From: Stenotrophomonas panacihumi | Lineage (GTDB): Bacteria; Pseudomonadota; Gammaproteobacteria; Xanthomonadales; Xanthomonadaceae | Length of the DNA: 64,000 nt | Assembly: GCF_001431645.1 (NCBI RefSeq) | Contig: NZ_LLXU01000060.1 | Span: 1 to 64,000, forward strand | Reading direction: 5' to 3' | Part shown: piece after piece, positions 52,606-60,972 of the stretch | How positions within the stretch are numbered: position 1 is the stretch's first letter | Layout of the letters: every line of letters starts with the position of its first letter | Translations under genes and position numbers: made by a program | The notes under the pieces: model-generated | The model's database searches: none | Seen by the model: the letters and a program-made list of their open reading frames with translations, nothing else | Told to the model about the DNA's origin: nothing

Positions 52606-53316
52606 ATGAACACCCTACCCAACGAACACATCGTGAAAAGCTACGACGACGAGCAGCACCGCCTGGTCGCCGAGATCGTGCGCATGGGCGAGACCGCCGT
52701 GGCGCAGCTGGAAGCCGCACTGGACGTGGTGGAGCGCCGCGACGACAACGCCGCCCACCGCATCATCGCCAACGACGAGGCGATCGACACGCTGGAGCAC
52801 GCGATCAGCCATGACGTGATGCGCCTGGCGCTGCGCGGCCCGATGGCGCGCGACCTGCGCGAGATCCTCGCCGGCCTGCGCATCCCGGCCGACATCGAGC
52901 GCATCGGCGACTACGCGGCGAACGTGGCGAAACGCTCGATCGCGCTGAACGCCGTGCCGCCGCTGCCGCAGACCGTGGGCCTGCGCGCGCTCGGCCGGCT
53001 GGCCGCCGACCAGGTGCGCGATGCCCTGTACGCCTATCGCGACAACGATGGCGAAGCGGCGGTGCGCGTGCGCGACGCCGACGCCCGGCTGGACGCGCAG
53101 TACACGGCGTTCTTCCGCGAGTTGCTGACGTACATGATGGAAGACCCGCGCAACATCACGCCGTGCACGCACCTGCTGTTCATGGCCAAGAACCTGGAGC
53201 GCATCGGCGACCACGCGACCAACATCGCCGAGAACGTGTGGTTCCTGATCCACGGCGAGCAGCCGCTGCCGCCGCGCGAAAAGCGTGACGACACCAGCAC
53301 TACTGTCACGCCCTGA
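52606..53316 (+). CDS. phoU: Phosphate-signalling regulator PhoU
   Basis: A 236-residue cytosolic protein with two three-helix PhoU repeats (about 10-110 and 115-215). Both hold the metal-binding E-x-x-D-x-x-x-N/D-type motif: ERIGDYAANVAKR and ERIGDHATNIAENV. PhoU links PstSCAB to the PhoR kinase and keeps the Pho regulon off when phosphate is plentiful. The start at 52606 was chosen since the upstream frame is antisense-like. phoB/phoR are not in the window. Confidence 0.95.
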   Translation: MNTLPNEHIVKSYDDEQHRLVAEIVRMGETAVAQLEAALDVVERRDDNAAHRIIANDEAIDTLEHAISHDVMRLALRGPMARDLREILAGLRIPADIERIGDYAANVAKRSIALNAVPPLPQTVGLRALGRLAADQVRDALYAYRDNDGEAAVRVRDADARLDAQYTAFFRELLTYMMEDPRNITPCTHLLFMAKNLERIGDHATNIAENVWFLIHGEQPLPPREKRDDTSTTVTP

Positions 53317-53340
53317 CACGAAGTGCACGCGCCCTTGATG

Positions 53341-53366
53341 CCCTATTCAGGTTCACCTGAATAGGG
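53341..53366. other. Perfect 12-bp inverted repeat after phoU
   Basis: CCCTATTCAGGT (53341-53352) and ACCTGAATAGGG (53355-53366) are perfect inverted repeats with a 2-nt centre. No T tract follows. It may terminate phoU transcription or be an operator for the RcnB-like gene that begins 50 bp on. Confidence 0.5.
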
Positions 53367-53415
53367 TTGGCTCCAAGGCGGGACCCCACATCCCCCCGCC
53401 GGACTGGAGCCCTGT

Positions 53416-53775
53416 ATGAAGCGTCTCATCGTTCCGCTGTTCGGTCTGTCCCTGCTGTTCGGCACCGGTGCCGCTTTCGCTGATCCGCCGCACCATGACG
53501 ACCATGGCCATGACCAGCGCCATGACGATCGCCACGATGACCATCGCGACGACCGCCACGACAACGGCCGCCACAATCCGCCGCCCCCGCCGCACCACTG
53601 GGCGCGTGGCGAACGCCTGCCGCACGACCATCGCGGCGTGTACGTCACCGACTACCGCAAGCACGGCCTCAAGGCCCCGCCGCGCGGGCACGAGTGGCGC
53701 CGGGTGGATGACCGGTACGTGCTGATCGCGGTGGCTACCGGGTTGATCACCAGCGTGATCCTGGCTAACAACTGA
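53416..53775 (+). CDS. RcnB-family protein, periplasmic
   Basis: A 119-residue protein with a Sec signal (MKRLIVPLFGLSLLFGTGAAFA) and a remarkable His/Asp/Arg-rich region at about 24-62 in which HDDRHDD-type units repeat. The C-terminal part (RGVYVTDYRKHGLKAPPRGHEWRRVDDRYVLI) is the RcnB fold, which is linked to nickel/cobalt homeostasis in E. coli. The His-rich part probably binds metals. The bufferin cluster immediately downstream is metal-related too. Confidence 0.85.
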   Translation: MKRLIVPLFGLSLLFGTGAAFADPPHHDDHGHDQRHDDRHDDHRDDRHDNGRHNPPPPPHHWARGERLPHDHRGVYVTDYRKHGLKAPPRGHEWRRVDDRYVLIAVATGLITSVILANN

Positions 53776-53811
53776 TCCTTCGCGCTTCTTGCACCTCGTG
53801 GTGCGCTGGAG

Positions 53812-53846
53812 AGGCCCTGCTTTCATGCGGGGCCTTTTCTTTTTTT
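53812..53846 (+). terminator. Terminator of the RcnB-like gene
   Basis: AGGCCC (53812-53817) and GGGCCT (53830-53835) pair across a 12-nt loop (GC/GC may extend it) and run into a T-rich tract to 53846. It separates this gene from the bufferin-type genes. Confidence 0.75.
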
Positions 53847-53909
53847 CGGCTCACACGATCTCAATCAGCGCTAAGCTCCGCAAAACCCATCCGCCCGGGG
53901 CATGCCCAA

Positions 53910-54266
53910 ATGCCGAACTGCCACGCTTCAAAGCGCAAAGCCGCCATGCTCGGCGCCACCCTCGCCAGCGGCGCCCTGCTCTCTGCCTCTGCCTTCGCAA
54001 TGACCGACCTCGCGCAGGGCTACGCTCTCGCCGCCAGCGCGCCGCCCGTCACCGGCAAAGCCACCGTCCCGCCGCCCAACGAGCCGACGCCGACCACCGA
54101 CAAGCCAACCGCTGACCACCAGCACGCGGAAGGCAAGTGCGGTGCCAGCACGCCGACAGCGGACCCCAAGCCCGCCGACAAGGCCGAGGCGAAAGACGCC
54201 GGCACCGCCGCCGACAAGGGCATGGAAGGCAAGTGCGGCGAAGGCAAGTGTGGTGCCAGCCTCTGA
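53910..54266 (+). CDS. bufA1: Bufferin-type RiPP precursor (BufA1-like)
   Basis: A 118-residue precursor. Residues 1-30 are a Sec signal ending SAFA. The mature part is Pro/Thr/Ala/Lys-rich and holds three EGKCG motifs at 74-78, 106-110 and 111-115, the last two in tandem. EGKCG repeats are typical of bufferins, copper-binding RiPPs whose cysteines become thiooxazoles through a DUF692 enzyme. The mature region also has a His pair (DHQH). It is followed within 7 bp by the DUF692 gene. No other cysteine occurs after residue 4 outside the motifs. Confidence 0.85.
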   Translation: MPNCHASKRKAAMLGATLASGALLSASAFAMTDLAQGYALAASAPPVTGKATVPPPNEPTPTTDKPTADHQHAEGKCGASTPTADPKPADKAEAKDAGTAADKGMEGKCGEGKCGASL

Positions 54267-54273
54267 ACATCGC

Positions 54274-55110
54274 ATGCCCACCGCTTCGGCCGTGGGCCTG
54301 GGGCTGCGCCGCGCGTTGATCCCCGAGCTGCTGGCCGCCGAGCCGGCACCGTTCGATTTCCTCGAATGCGCCCCCGACAACTGGGTCGGCGTAGGTGGCG
54401 CCGCCGCCGAACAACTGCGCACGTTGTCGCGGCGACACCCCCTCACCTGCCACGGGCTTTCGCTCTCGCTCGGCGGCGTGGCGCCGTTGGATAGGGACTT
54501 TCTGGCCGCCACGCGGCGCTTCCTCGATACGCATGCGGTGGCGCTGTACAGCGAACACCTGAGCTGGTGCGACGACGGCGCGCAGCTGTACGAACTGCTG
54601 CCGCTGCCGCACAGCGAGGAAGCCGTGCACCATGTCGCCGCGCGCATCCGCCAGGCGCAGGACGTGCTCGGACGCCGCATCGCCATCGAAAACGTCTCGC
54701 GCTATGCCACGCCGCCGGCTCACGGCGCGTCGATGCCGGAAGCCGAGTTCGTCTGCGCTGTGCTTGCCGAGGCCGATTGCGACCTGCTGCTCGACGTCAA
54801 CAACGTGCAGGTCAACGCACTGAACTTCGGTGGCGACGCCGCGGCGTTCATCGCGGCCATGCCCTCCACGCGCATCGCCTGCCTGCATGTCGCCGGCCAC
54901 GATGACGATGCCTCGGGGCTGAAGGTCGATACGCACGCGCGGCCCGTGGACGATACGGTCTGGCAGCTGCTGGCACACACCTACCGTTGCCACGGCCTGC
55001 GCCCCACCCTGCTGGAACGCGACAGCCGCATCCCGCCGCTCGCCGAGCTGGCCGCCGAACTGCAGCGCATCCGCCAGACCGGCGCGACGCTGGCACGGGC
55101 CGCCGCGTGA
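54274..55110 (+). CDS. bufB: DUF692 multinuclear-iron enzyme (BufB-like)
   Basis: A 278-residue TIM-barrel-like protein of the MbnB/DUF692 family, which uses two or three irons to convert peptide cysteines into oxazolone/thiooxazole rings. Candidate ligands are His60 (LTCHGLS), His95 (YSEHLSW), Glu139 (AIENVSRY), Asp174 (LLDVNNV), His205 and His209 (CLHVAGHD), His221 (DTHARPV) and Glu248 (LLERDSR). The start at 54274 lies 7 bp after the precursor stop. It is coupled to the next gene by a 4-bp overlap. Confidence 0.9.
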   Translation: MPTASAVGLGLRRALIPELLAAEPAPFDFLECAPDNWVGVGGAAAEQLRTLSRRHPLTCHGLSLSLGGVAPLDRDFLAATRRFLDTHAVALYSEHLSWCDDGAQLYELLPLPHSEEAVHHVAARIRQAQDVLGRRIAIENVSRYATPPAHGASMPEAEFVCAVLAEADCDLLLDVNNVQVNALNFGGDAAAFIAAMPSTRIACLHVAGHDDDASGLKVDTHARPVDDTVWQLLAHTYRCHGLRPTLLERDSRIPPLAELAAELQRIRQTGATLARAAA

Positions 55111-55856
55111 GCGCGCTGCGCGAACAACAGTTGGCGTTCGCCGCGTACCTGCGCGACCCCGCCGCGCATGCGCCGCCGGACGGTTTCACCCCGGCCTCGG
55201 CCGCGCTGTACCGGCAACTGTTTCGCCGCAATGTCGGCCAGCTGCTGGCGGCGAACTTCCCGGTGATGCGCGCCACGCTCGCGGCCGCCGAATGGGAAAC
55301 GCTGGCCGACGCCTTTTGCCGTGTCCACCGCGCCCGCACGCCGGTGTTCCCGCGTTTCGGCGCGGAGTTCGTGGCGTTCCTGGAAACACACGCGCTACCG
55401 GACGCCCCGCCTTGGCTGGCCGCGCTCGCCCGCCACGAGTGGACCGAGCAGTCACTGCGCATCGACGACACGCCGCTGCCCGCGCATGACCCGCAAGGCG
55501 ACCTACTCGCCGGCATCCCCGTGTGTTCGCCGTGGCTGAGGCTGGAAAGTTACCGCTGGCCCGTCCACCGGATCGGCCCGGCATTCCAGCCCACCGATGC
55601 GCTTCCTGCCCCGCTCTGGCTGCTGGCCCGCCGCGAAGCCGATGGCACGGTGCGCTTTTCCGAACTCGGCGAATGGACCGCGCGCCTGCTCCAGCTGTTG
55701 GCGGCCCCGGGCAAGGCCAGTGGCGCGGAGCGGCTTGCGCGGCTCGCGCGCGAAGCCGGCGCCGAGGGCGATGCCGCGGTGATGGCCGAGGCGCGGGCCC
55801 TGCTGCAGCGCCTGCACGCGCAAGCCAGCGTGCTCGGCACGCGCATCGCCACCTGA
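55107..55856 (+). CDS. bufC: DUF2063 partner protein (BufC-like)
   Basis: A 249-residue protein whose N-terminal part (about 1-110) is the DUF2063 domain: [47 protein letters not shown]. The homologue in bufferin systems delivers the precursor to the DUF692 enzyme. The GTG at 55107 overlaps the bufB stop (GTGA). The C-terminal part is helical. No DoxX-type bufD gene follows: the next gene is rnt. Confidence 0.85.
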   Translation: MSALREQQLAFAAYLRDPAAHAPPDGFTPASAALYRQLFRRNVGQLLAANFPVMRATLAAAEWETLADAFCRVHRARTPVFPRFGAEFVAFLETHALPDAPPWLAALARHEWTEQSLRIDDTPLPAHDPQGDLLAGIPVCSPWLRLESYRWPVHRIGPAFQPTDALPAPLWLLARREADGTVRFSELGEWTARLLQLLAAPGKASGAERLARLAREAGAEGDAAVMAEARALLQRLHAQASVLGTRIAT

Positions 55857-55909
55857 ATCGCGCCGCACGCTGCAAACAGGCGCCACAGTCGACCTGCTAG
55901 GCTATTGCG

Positions 55910-56551
55910 ATGAACGAACACGTCCAAAGCCCGGGCAACGCACCGGTTGTCACGCCGATGTCGCGCCGCTTCCGCGGCTACCTGCCGGTGGTGGTGGACG
56001 TGGAGACCGGCGGCTTCGACTGGAACCGCCACGCGCTGCTCGAAATCGCCGTGGTGCCGATCGAAATGGACGCCAACGGCCTGCTGTTTCCCGGCGAGAC
56101 CAGCAGCGCGCATGTCGTGCCGGCGCCGGGCACGGATATCGACCCGAAATCGCTGGAAGTCACCGGCATCGTGCTCGACCACCCGTTCCGCTTCGCCAAG
56201 GAAGAGAAGGCCGCGCTGGACCACGTGTTCGCGCCGGTGCGCGCGGCGGTGAAAAAGCACGGCTGCCAGCGCGCGATCCTCGTCGGCCACAACGCGCATT
56301 TCGACCTGAACTTCCTCAACGCGGCGGTGGCGCGCACGGCGCACAAGCGCAACCCGTTCCACCCTTTCAGCGTGTTCGACACCGTCACCCTGGCCGGCGT
56401 GGCCTATGGGCAGACGGTGCTGGCGCGCGCCGCGCAGGCGGCCGGGCTGGACTGGAACGCGGCCGACGCGCACAGCGCGGTGTACGACACCGAGCAGACC
56501 GCGCGCCTGTTCTGCAAGATCGCCAACGCCTGGCCGGCCCCGACGATCTGA
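55910..56551 (+). CDS. rnt: Ribonuclease T
   Basis: A 213-residue DEDDh exonuclease that trims tRNA 3' ends and matures stable RNAs. The four acidic residues and His are in [21 protein letters not shown] and [12 protein letters not shown]. The length and the [16 protein letters not shown] start match the family exactly. It starts with ATG 55910 after a 53-bp gap. Confidence 0.95.
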   Translation: MNEHVQSPGNAPVVTPMSRRFRGYLPVVVDVETGGFDWNRHALLEIAVVPIEMDANGLLFPGETSSAHVVPAPGTDIDPKSLEVTGIVLDHPFRFAKEEKAALDHVFAPVRAAVKKHGCQRAILVGHNAHFDLNFLNAAVARTAHKRNPFHPFSVFDTVTLAGVAYGQTVLARAAQAAGLDWNAADAHSAVYDTEQTARLFCKIANAWPAPTI

Positions 56552-56557
56552 CCGCGA

Positions 56558-59500
56558 TCAGCCCAGCCGCGCCCGGTCGCGGCCGTCGCTCTTGGCCTGG
56601 TACAGCGCATGGTCGGCGCGCTGCATCAACGACGAACCCGACTCGTCCTCGCGCAGTTCCGCCACGCCGGCACTGAAGGTCACGCGCAGGCCATCGATTC
56701 CGCCCCAATCCGAACGCGCATGGAACAGCTCGCGAATGCGCGCGCAGGCCTGTTCGGCCTCGTCGGCCGGCGTATCGCTGAGCAGGATCGCGAACTCCTC
56801 GCCCCCCAGGCGCGCCGGCAGGTCCGATGCCCGGCACGCGGCCGTCAGCAGCGCACCCACTTCGTGCAGCACCGCATCGCCGATGGCGTGGGAGTGGTGG
56901 TCGTTGATCAGCTTGAAATGGTCGATGTCCAGGATCACCAGCGACAGCGGACGCCCGCTGCGCCGCGCGCGGCTCAGGTCGCGCGCGAGCGCTTCGTCGA
57001 ACTGGCGGCGGTTCGGCAGGCCGGTGAGCGCGTCCTCGTGCGCCTGCCGCTCGAACGCATCCGAACGCAGGCGCAGGCGGGTGAGCAGCTCGCTCTTTTC
57101 CTGGTTGGCCAGCAGCAGCCGCTGCGCCTGCTGTTGCAGGTCCTGGGTGCGCTCGCGCACCAGTTCGGCCAGGCGTTCGTTGCGGCGCTTGTAGCGCTGG
57201 ATGCCGAAGCGGTACAGGCCGACCAGCAGCAGCACCAGCCCCAGCGCGGCCAGCGCCTGCACGTCGTGGCGCTGCCACCACAGCGGGGCCACGCTGAAAC
57301 GCAGCACCGCCTCGCGCTCGCTCCAGCGCCCGCCCGGGTGGCGGGCGGAAATGTGCAGCGTGTAGTCGCCCGGTGCCAGGCCGATGAATTCCACGTTGCG
57401 CTGGCGGCCGCGCTCGATCCACTCGCTGTCCAGGCCTTCCAGGCGCGTGCGGTACTCGATGCGCTCGGAGAGCAGGTAACTCAGGCCGACATAGGTCACC
57501 GAGACGCGGCTGCGGCCCGGCACGCGCATGCGCGGCGCTTCCTGCCAGCCCTGCGGGTGGCCATCAACCTGCACGCTCTCGATCACCGGCGGCGGCGGCG
57601 TGCGTTCGCGGAAGGCGTCCAGGCGGGTCGGGTCGAGCGTGGCCAGGCCGCCGGCGGTGGCGACCCACACCGTGCCGTCGCGGCGCACCAGCGCGGCCGG
57701 CGCGGAGCTGCCGTTGCCCTGCGAGTTCGCCATGCCGTCCATTTCGTTGAAATGCTCGACCGCGATGCGCGGCTGGCGGCCGTCGGCCACGGCGTTGAGC
57801 GTGGCCATGTCGGTGCGCATCAGGCCGCGGTTGCTGCTGATCCACAGGTTGTTGTCGTGGTCGGCGACCATCTGGAACACGGCGTCGACCGGCATGCCCT
57901 GCTCCAGGCCCACGCGCGCGAGCGTGCCGTCGCGATAGCGGAACAGGCCGCGGTCGGTGGTGATCCACATGTCCGCCCCGGCACGGTGGAAGCCGAACAC
58001 CGTGCGTGCACCGCCCAGCGCCTCCAGGTCCGGATGTTCCACCTGGCCGTCGCGCAGGATGTAGGTGCCCTGGATGGTGCCGATCCACAGCGCGCCGCGG
58101 CTGCTGGCCAGGCTGGTGATCAGGCCGGTGGGCACGCCTTCGGCGCGCACCAGCCGTGGCTGGTCGCGTTCCATCGACACCACGCCGTGCTGGGTGCCCA
58201 GCCACACGGTGCCGTTGTCGTCCACGGTGATCGCGCGGATGTTGCCGGCCGGCAGGTTGTCGCCGAAGCCGTAATGGCGCAGCTTGCCGCCATCGATGCA
58301 GTACACGCCGTCGCCGTAGGTGCCGATCCACAGGCGTCCGTCGCGATCCTCGGCCAGGCTCAGCACGGCCGGCGCGCGGCCGTTGCTTTCGGGCAGCGGG
58401 TAATGGCGGATGTCGCCGTCCTCGTCGACCACGTCCAGGCCGGTCGAACTGCCGACCCACAGCCGGCCACGGCGGTCTTCCAGCACGCTGCGGGTGTAGT
58501 CGCCGCTCAGCCCGTCGCGCCGGGTGACGTTGGCGATCAGCGTTTCGCGCAGGCGGAACAGGCCGGCATTGGCGCCGACCCAGATGCTGCCCTCGGCATC
58601 CTCGAACAGGGCGCTGATTCGGCCCCCGGGGATCGACACGCTCGGCGGGAAGCGCTCCACGCCGCGGCGGCCGATGCGGAACAGGCCGTTGTTCTCGGTG
58701 CCGACCCACAGCTCGCCCCGGCGATCCTGCAGCAGCGCGGTGAGGTGTCCTTCGCCCGGCACGCGATGCTTGAGCACGGCCTCGCCGTCCTCGAGCCGGT
58801 ACAGGCCGTCACCGGCGGCGAACCACAAGGCGCCATCGGGTGCGACGTAGGGCCATGCCAGGCCGGGCGGCAGGTGGAAGCTGGCCGGCGCGCGATGGAA
58901 GCTGCCGTCGGTATCGCGGTACACCAGCCCGTCGAAGGTGCCGACCCACACGCGGTCGCGCGCATCCACGGCCAGGCGCATGTAGCTCACCGGCAACGGC
59001 ATGTCCGGCGGCGAAGGCTGGTAGACCATCTTGCCGTCGGTATCGAGGTAGCCCAGGCCGTTGCCTTCGAACAGCAGCCACAGCCGGCCCTGGCTGTCGG
59101 CCTGCATGCCCTGGATGATCACCTGCGGCGCCGGCGCCTGGTGCGGCCACCAGTGCCAGTCATTGGTGGCCGGGTCGAAGCGGCCGACGTCGCCACGCGA
59201 GTCGCTCAGCCACAGCCGGCCCTGGGGGTCGATGAACAGCGTGCCCACGCCATTGTCCATCAGCCCCGGGCGGGTGCCGCGGTCGAATACGGTGAAGTCC
59301 AGGCCGTTGTAGCGCACCAGCCCTTCCCACGTGGCGAACCACAGGTGGCCCTCGGCGGTCTGCGCAATGGCGCGGATGGAGTTGTGCGGCAGGCCCTCGC
59401 GCGAGGTCCACACATCGATGGCGTAATCGCGCAGCGGCGGCGTGCCGGGGTTGGCGGCACCCGCGGCCGGCGCCAGGCCCAGCCACGCGGCCAGCAGCAG

Positions 59501-59575
59501 GCAAAGCGCGGCCCGCCACGGCCAGGCCATGGTCACGCGGGTCGACAGGTTTCGCTGCGGGTGGCGCGAAGGCAT
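56558..59575 (-). CDS. Large sensor diguanylate cyclase with beta-propeller periplasmic domain
   Basis: A 1005-residue membrane protein. An N-terminal signal/anchor (MAWPWRAALCLLLAAWL, about 16-32) leads to two seven-bladed Reg_prop (two-component propeller) units (about 45-670), seen as repeated WFATWEGL, VWVGTFDGLV, LWIGTYGDGV motifs. A Y_Y_Y domain follows (about 680-760, RIEYRTRLEGLDSEW), then one membrane helix, a coiled coil, and a GGDEF domain with GGEEF and inhibitory-site RASD. It should sense a periplasmic sugar or peptide and make c-di-GMP. ATG 59530 is an alternative start. Confidence 0.9.
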   Translation of the reverse strand: MPSRHPQRNLSTRVTMAWPWRAALCLLLAAWLGLAPAAGAANPGTPPLRDYAIDVWTSREGLPHNSIRAIAQTAEGHLWFATWEGLVRYNGLDFTVFDRGTRPGLMDNGVGTLFIDPQGRLWLSDSRGDVGRFDPATNDWHWWPHQAPAPQVIIQGMQADSQGRLWLLFEGNGLGYLDTDGKMVYQPSPPDMPLPVSYMRLAVDARDRVWVGTFDGLVYRDTDGSFHRAPASFHLPPGLAWPYVAPDGALWFAAGDGLYRLEDGEAVLKHRVPGEGHLTALLQDRRGELWVGTENNGLFRIGRRGVERFPPSVSIPGGRISALFEDAEGSIWVGANAGLFRLRETLIANVTRRDGLSGDYTRSVLEDRRGRLWVGSSTGLDVVDEDGDIRHYPLPESNGRAPAVLSLAEDRDGRLWIGTYGDGVYCIDGGKLRHYGFGDNLPAGNIRAITVDDNGTVWLGTQHGVVSMERDQPRLVRAEGVPTGLITSLASSRGALWIGTIQGTYILRDGQVEHPDLEALGGARTVFGFHRAGADMWITTDRGLFRYRDGTLARVGLEQGMPVDAVFQMVADHDNNLWISSNRGLMRTDMATLNAVADGRQPRIAVEHFNEMDGMANSQGNGSSAPAALVRRDGTVWVATAGGLATLDPTRLDAFRERTPPPPVIESVQVDGHPQGWQEAPRMRVPGRSRVSVTYVGLSYLLSERIEYRTRLEGLDSEWIERGRQRNVEFIGLAPGDYTLHISARHPGGRWSEREAVLRFSVAPLWWQRHDVQALAALGLVLLLVGLYRFGIQRYKRRNERLAELVRERTQDLQQQAQRLLLANQEKSELLTRLRLRSDAFERQAHEDALTGLPNRRQFDEALARDLSRARRSGRPLSLVILDIDHFKLINDHHSHAIGDAVLHEVGALLTAACRASDLPARLGGEEFAILLSDTPADEAEQACARIRELFHARSDWGGIDGLRVTFSAGVAELREDESGSSLMQRADHALYQAKSDGRDRARLG

Positions 59576-59647
59576 GGAGGCGGGAGCGGTGGTCGGGTCG
59601 GGAGAGGCAAGAACCGGGCCAGTGCCTGCGCACCGACCCGCGCAGGC

Positions 59648-60394
59648 TTACCCCTGGCGTTGGCGCACCGCTTCGAACAGGGTCACGCCCGCCGCCACCG
59701 AGACGTTCAGGCTCTCGATCTCGCCCGGCATCGGGATGCGCACCAGGCCATCGCAATGCTCGCGGGTGAGGCGGCGCAGGCCATCGGCCTCGCCGCCCAG
59801 CACCAGCGCCACGTTGCCGCGCAGGTCCAGCGAATACAGCGACGTATCGGCTTCGCCGGCCAGGCCGTAGATCCACACGCCGAGCTTCTGCAGCTCGCGC
59901 AGGCAGCGCGAGAGGTTGGTCACCGCCACCACCGGGATGCGGTCGGCGGCGCCGGCCGAGGTCTTGCGCACGGTGGCGTTGACCGGGGCCGACTTGTCCT
60001 TGGGAATCACCACCGCGGTGACGCCGGCGGCGGCCGCGCTGCGCAGGCATGCACCCAGATTGTGCGGATCCTGCACCCCGTCGAGCACCAGCAGCAGCGC
60101 CTTGCCTTCGGCGGCCTCGACCAGGCCGGGCAGTTCGCCCTCGGCCCAGGTCTGGGCGGCGGCGTAGCGCGCGGCCACGCCCTGGTGGCGCACCTGGCCG
60201 CCGACGCCATCCAGCGCCTGCGCGCTGACCCGGCGCACGTCGATGCCCTTGCGGCGCGCGTTCTCCTCGATTTCCTGCAGCCGCGGGTTCTTGCTGCCGG
60301 CCTCGACCAGCACCTCGCGCACGTGGTCGGCGTCGTTTTCGATCGAGGAAGCGACGGCGTTGACGCCGACGATCCATTGGTTCTGCTTGCTCAT
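59648..60394 (-). CDS. rlmB: 23S rRNA (guanosine2251-2'-O)-methyltransferase RlmB
   Basis: A 248-residue SpoU-type enzyme. It has the substrate-binding domain, then the three SPOUT motifs: NLGACLRSA, VLGGEADGLRRL and IPMPGEIESLNVSVAAGVTLFE. It modifies Gm2251 in 23S rRNA. In many bacteria rlmB directly follows rnr; here a GFA-family gene separates them. Confidence 0.94.
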   Translation of the reverse strand: MSKQNQWIVGVNAVASSIENDADHVREVLVEAGSKNPRLQEIEENARRKGIDVRRVSAQALDGVGGQVRHQGVAARYAAAQTWAEGELPGLVEAAEGKALLLVLDGVQDPHNLGACLRSAAAAGVTAVVIPKDKSAPVNATVRKTSAGAADRIPVVAVTNLSRCLRELQKLGVWIYGLAGEADTSLYSLDLRGNVALVLGGEADGLRRLTREHCDGLVRIPMPGEIESLNVSVAAGVTLFEAVRQRQG

Positions 60395-60494
60395 GCGGAC
60401 GAGGGGCCGAACGGCCGGGGGGATAACGAGGGGGTGCTAATGGTAGGGGTTATGGCCGGTGCTGGCACGGGCCGCGTGGTCGTAGGGAACGGCC

Positions 60495-60962
60495 CTACCC
60501 GGCCGGCGGCCAGCGGGCGGTGTCGTGGTCCGGATGCTGGCAGGACACCAGCGCGGCCAGGAACGGGGTGGCCTGGACGTCTTCATCGGTGCGGGTGCCC
60601 GGCAGCGCGGCCAGTCCATCCACGAACGGCAGCCGCGCCTCCAGCCCGAACTGCAGGCGCGGGGCGATGGCGGCCGGGTCATCGAACGCCCCGTGCGCCA
60701 CCGCCATGCCGTCCGGCGCCTCGTAGGTCAGCGGGGTGCCGCAGTCGGCGCAAAAGCCCCGCCGCACCAGGTTGGACGAGGCGAAATGGCGCGGCGCTCC
60801 CCGCGTCCAGGTGAAGTCCGTGCCACGCACGGACACCAGCGGCGCGTAGTACGCGCCGAAGGCCTTCTGGCACATCCGGCAGTGGCAGATCGACGCCTCC
60901 AGCTCACCCTCGACCTGGAAGCGCACCGCGCCGCACTGGCATCCGCCGCTGTACCGGCCCAT
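60495..60962 (-). CDS. GFA-family protein
   Basis: A 155-residue protein of the glutathione-dependent formaldehyde-activating family. The zinc-ligand cysteines are arranged as in GFA: CQCGAVRF, ICHCRMCQKAFG and FCADCGTPL. Family members bind zinc, and some bind glutathione-formaldehyde adducts. It lies 10 bp downstream of rnr, between rnr and rlmB. This suggests co-transcription without functional link. Confidence 0.88.
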   Translation of the reverse strand: MGRYSGGCQCGAVRFQVEGELEASICHCRMCQKAFGAYYAPLVSVRGTDFTWTRGAPRHFASSNLVRRGFCADCGTPLTYEAPDGMAVAHGAFDDPAAIAPRLQFGLEARLPFVDGLAALPGTRTDEDVQATPFLAALVSCQHPDHDTARWPPAG

Positions 60963-60972
60963 GGCATCGTCC

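Noticed and set aside
53910..55856. Methanobactin cluster
   Set aside because: The DUF692 enzyme is shared, but the precursor is long, has a Sec signal and EGKCG motifs, and the partner is DUF2063 rather than MbnC. Bufferin fits better.
60482..60498. GTAG-type REP (GTAGGG/CCCTAC hairpin)
   Set aside because: A single short stem that overlaps the stop of the GFA gene; no second copy was seen, so chance is likely.
56609..60814. 1401-codon open frame on the + strand
   Set aside because: It is antisense to the sensor cyclase, rlmB and part of the GFA gene. Its composition (His/Arg/Ala/Gln) is that of a high-GC shadow frame, and it has no recognisable domain.
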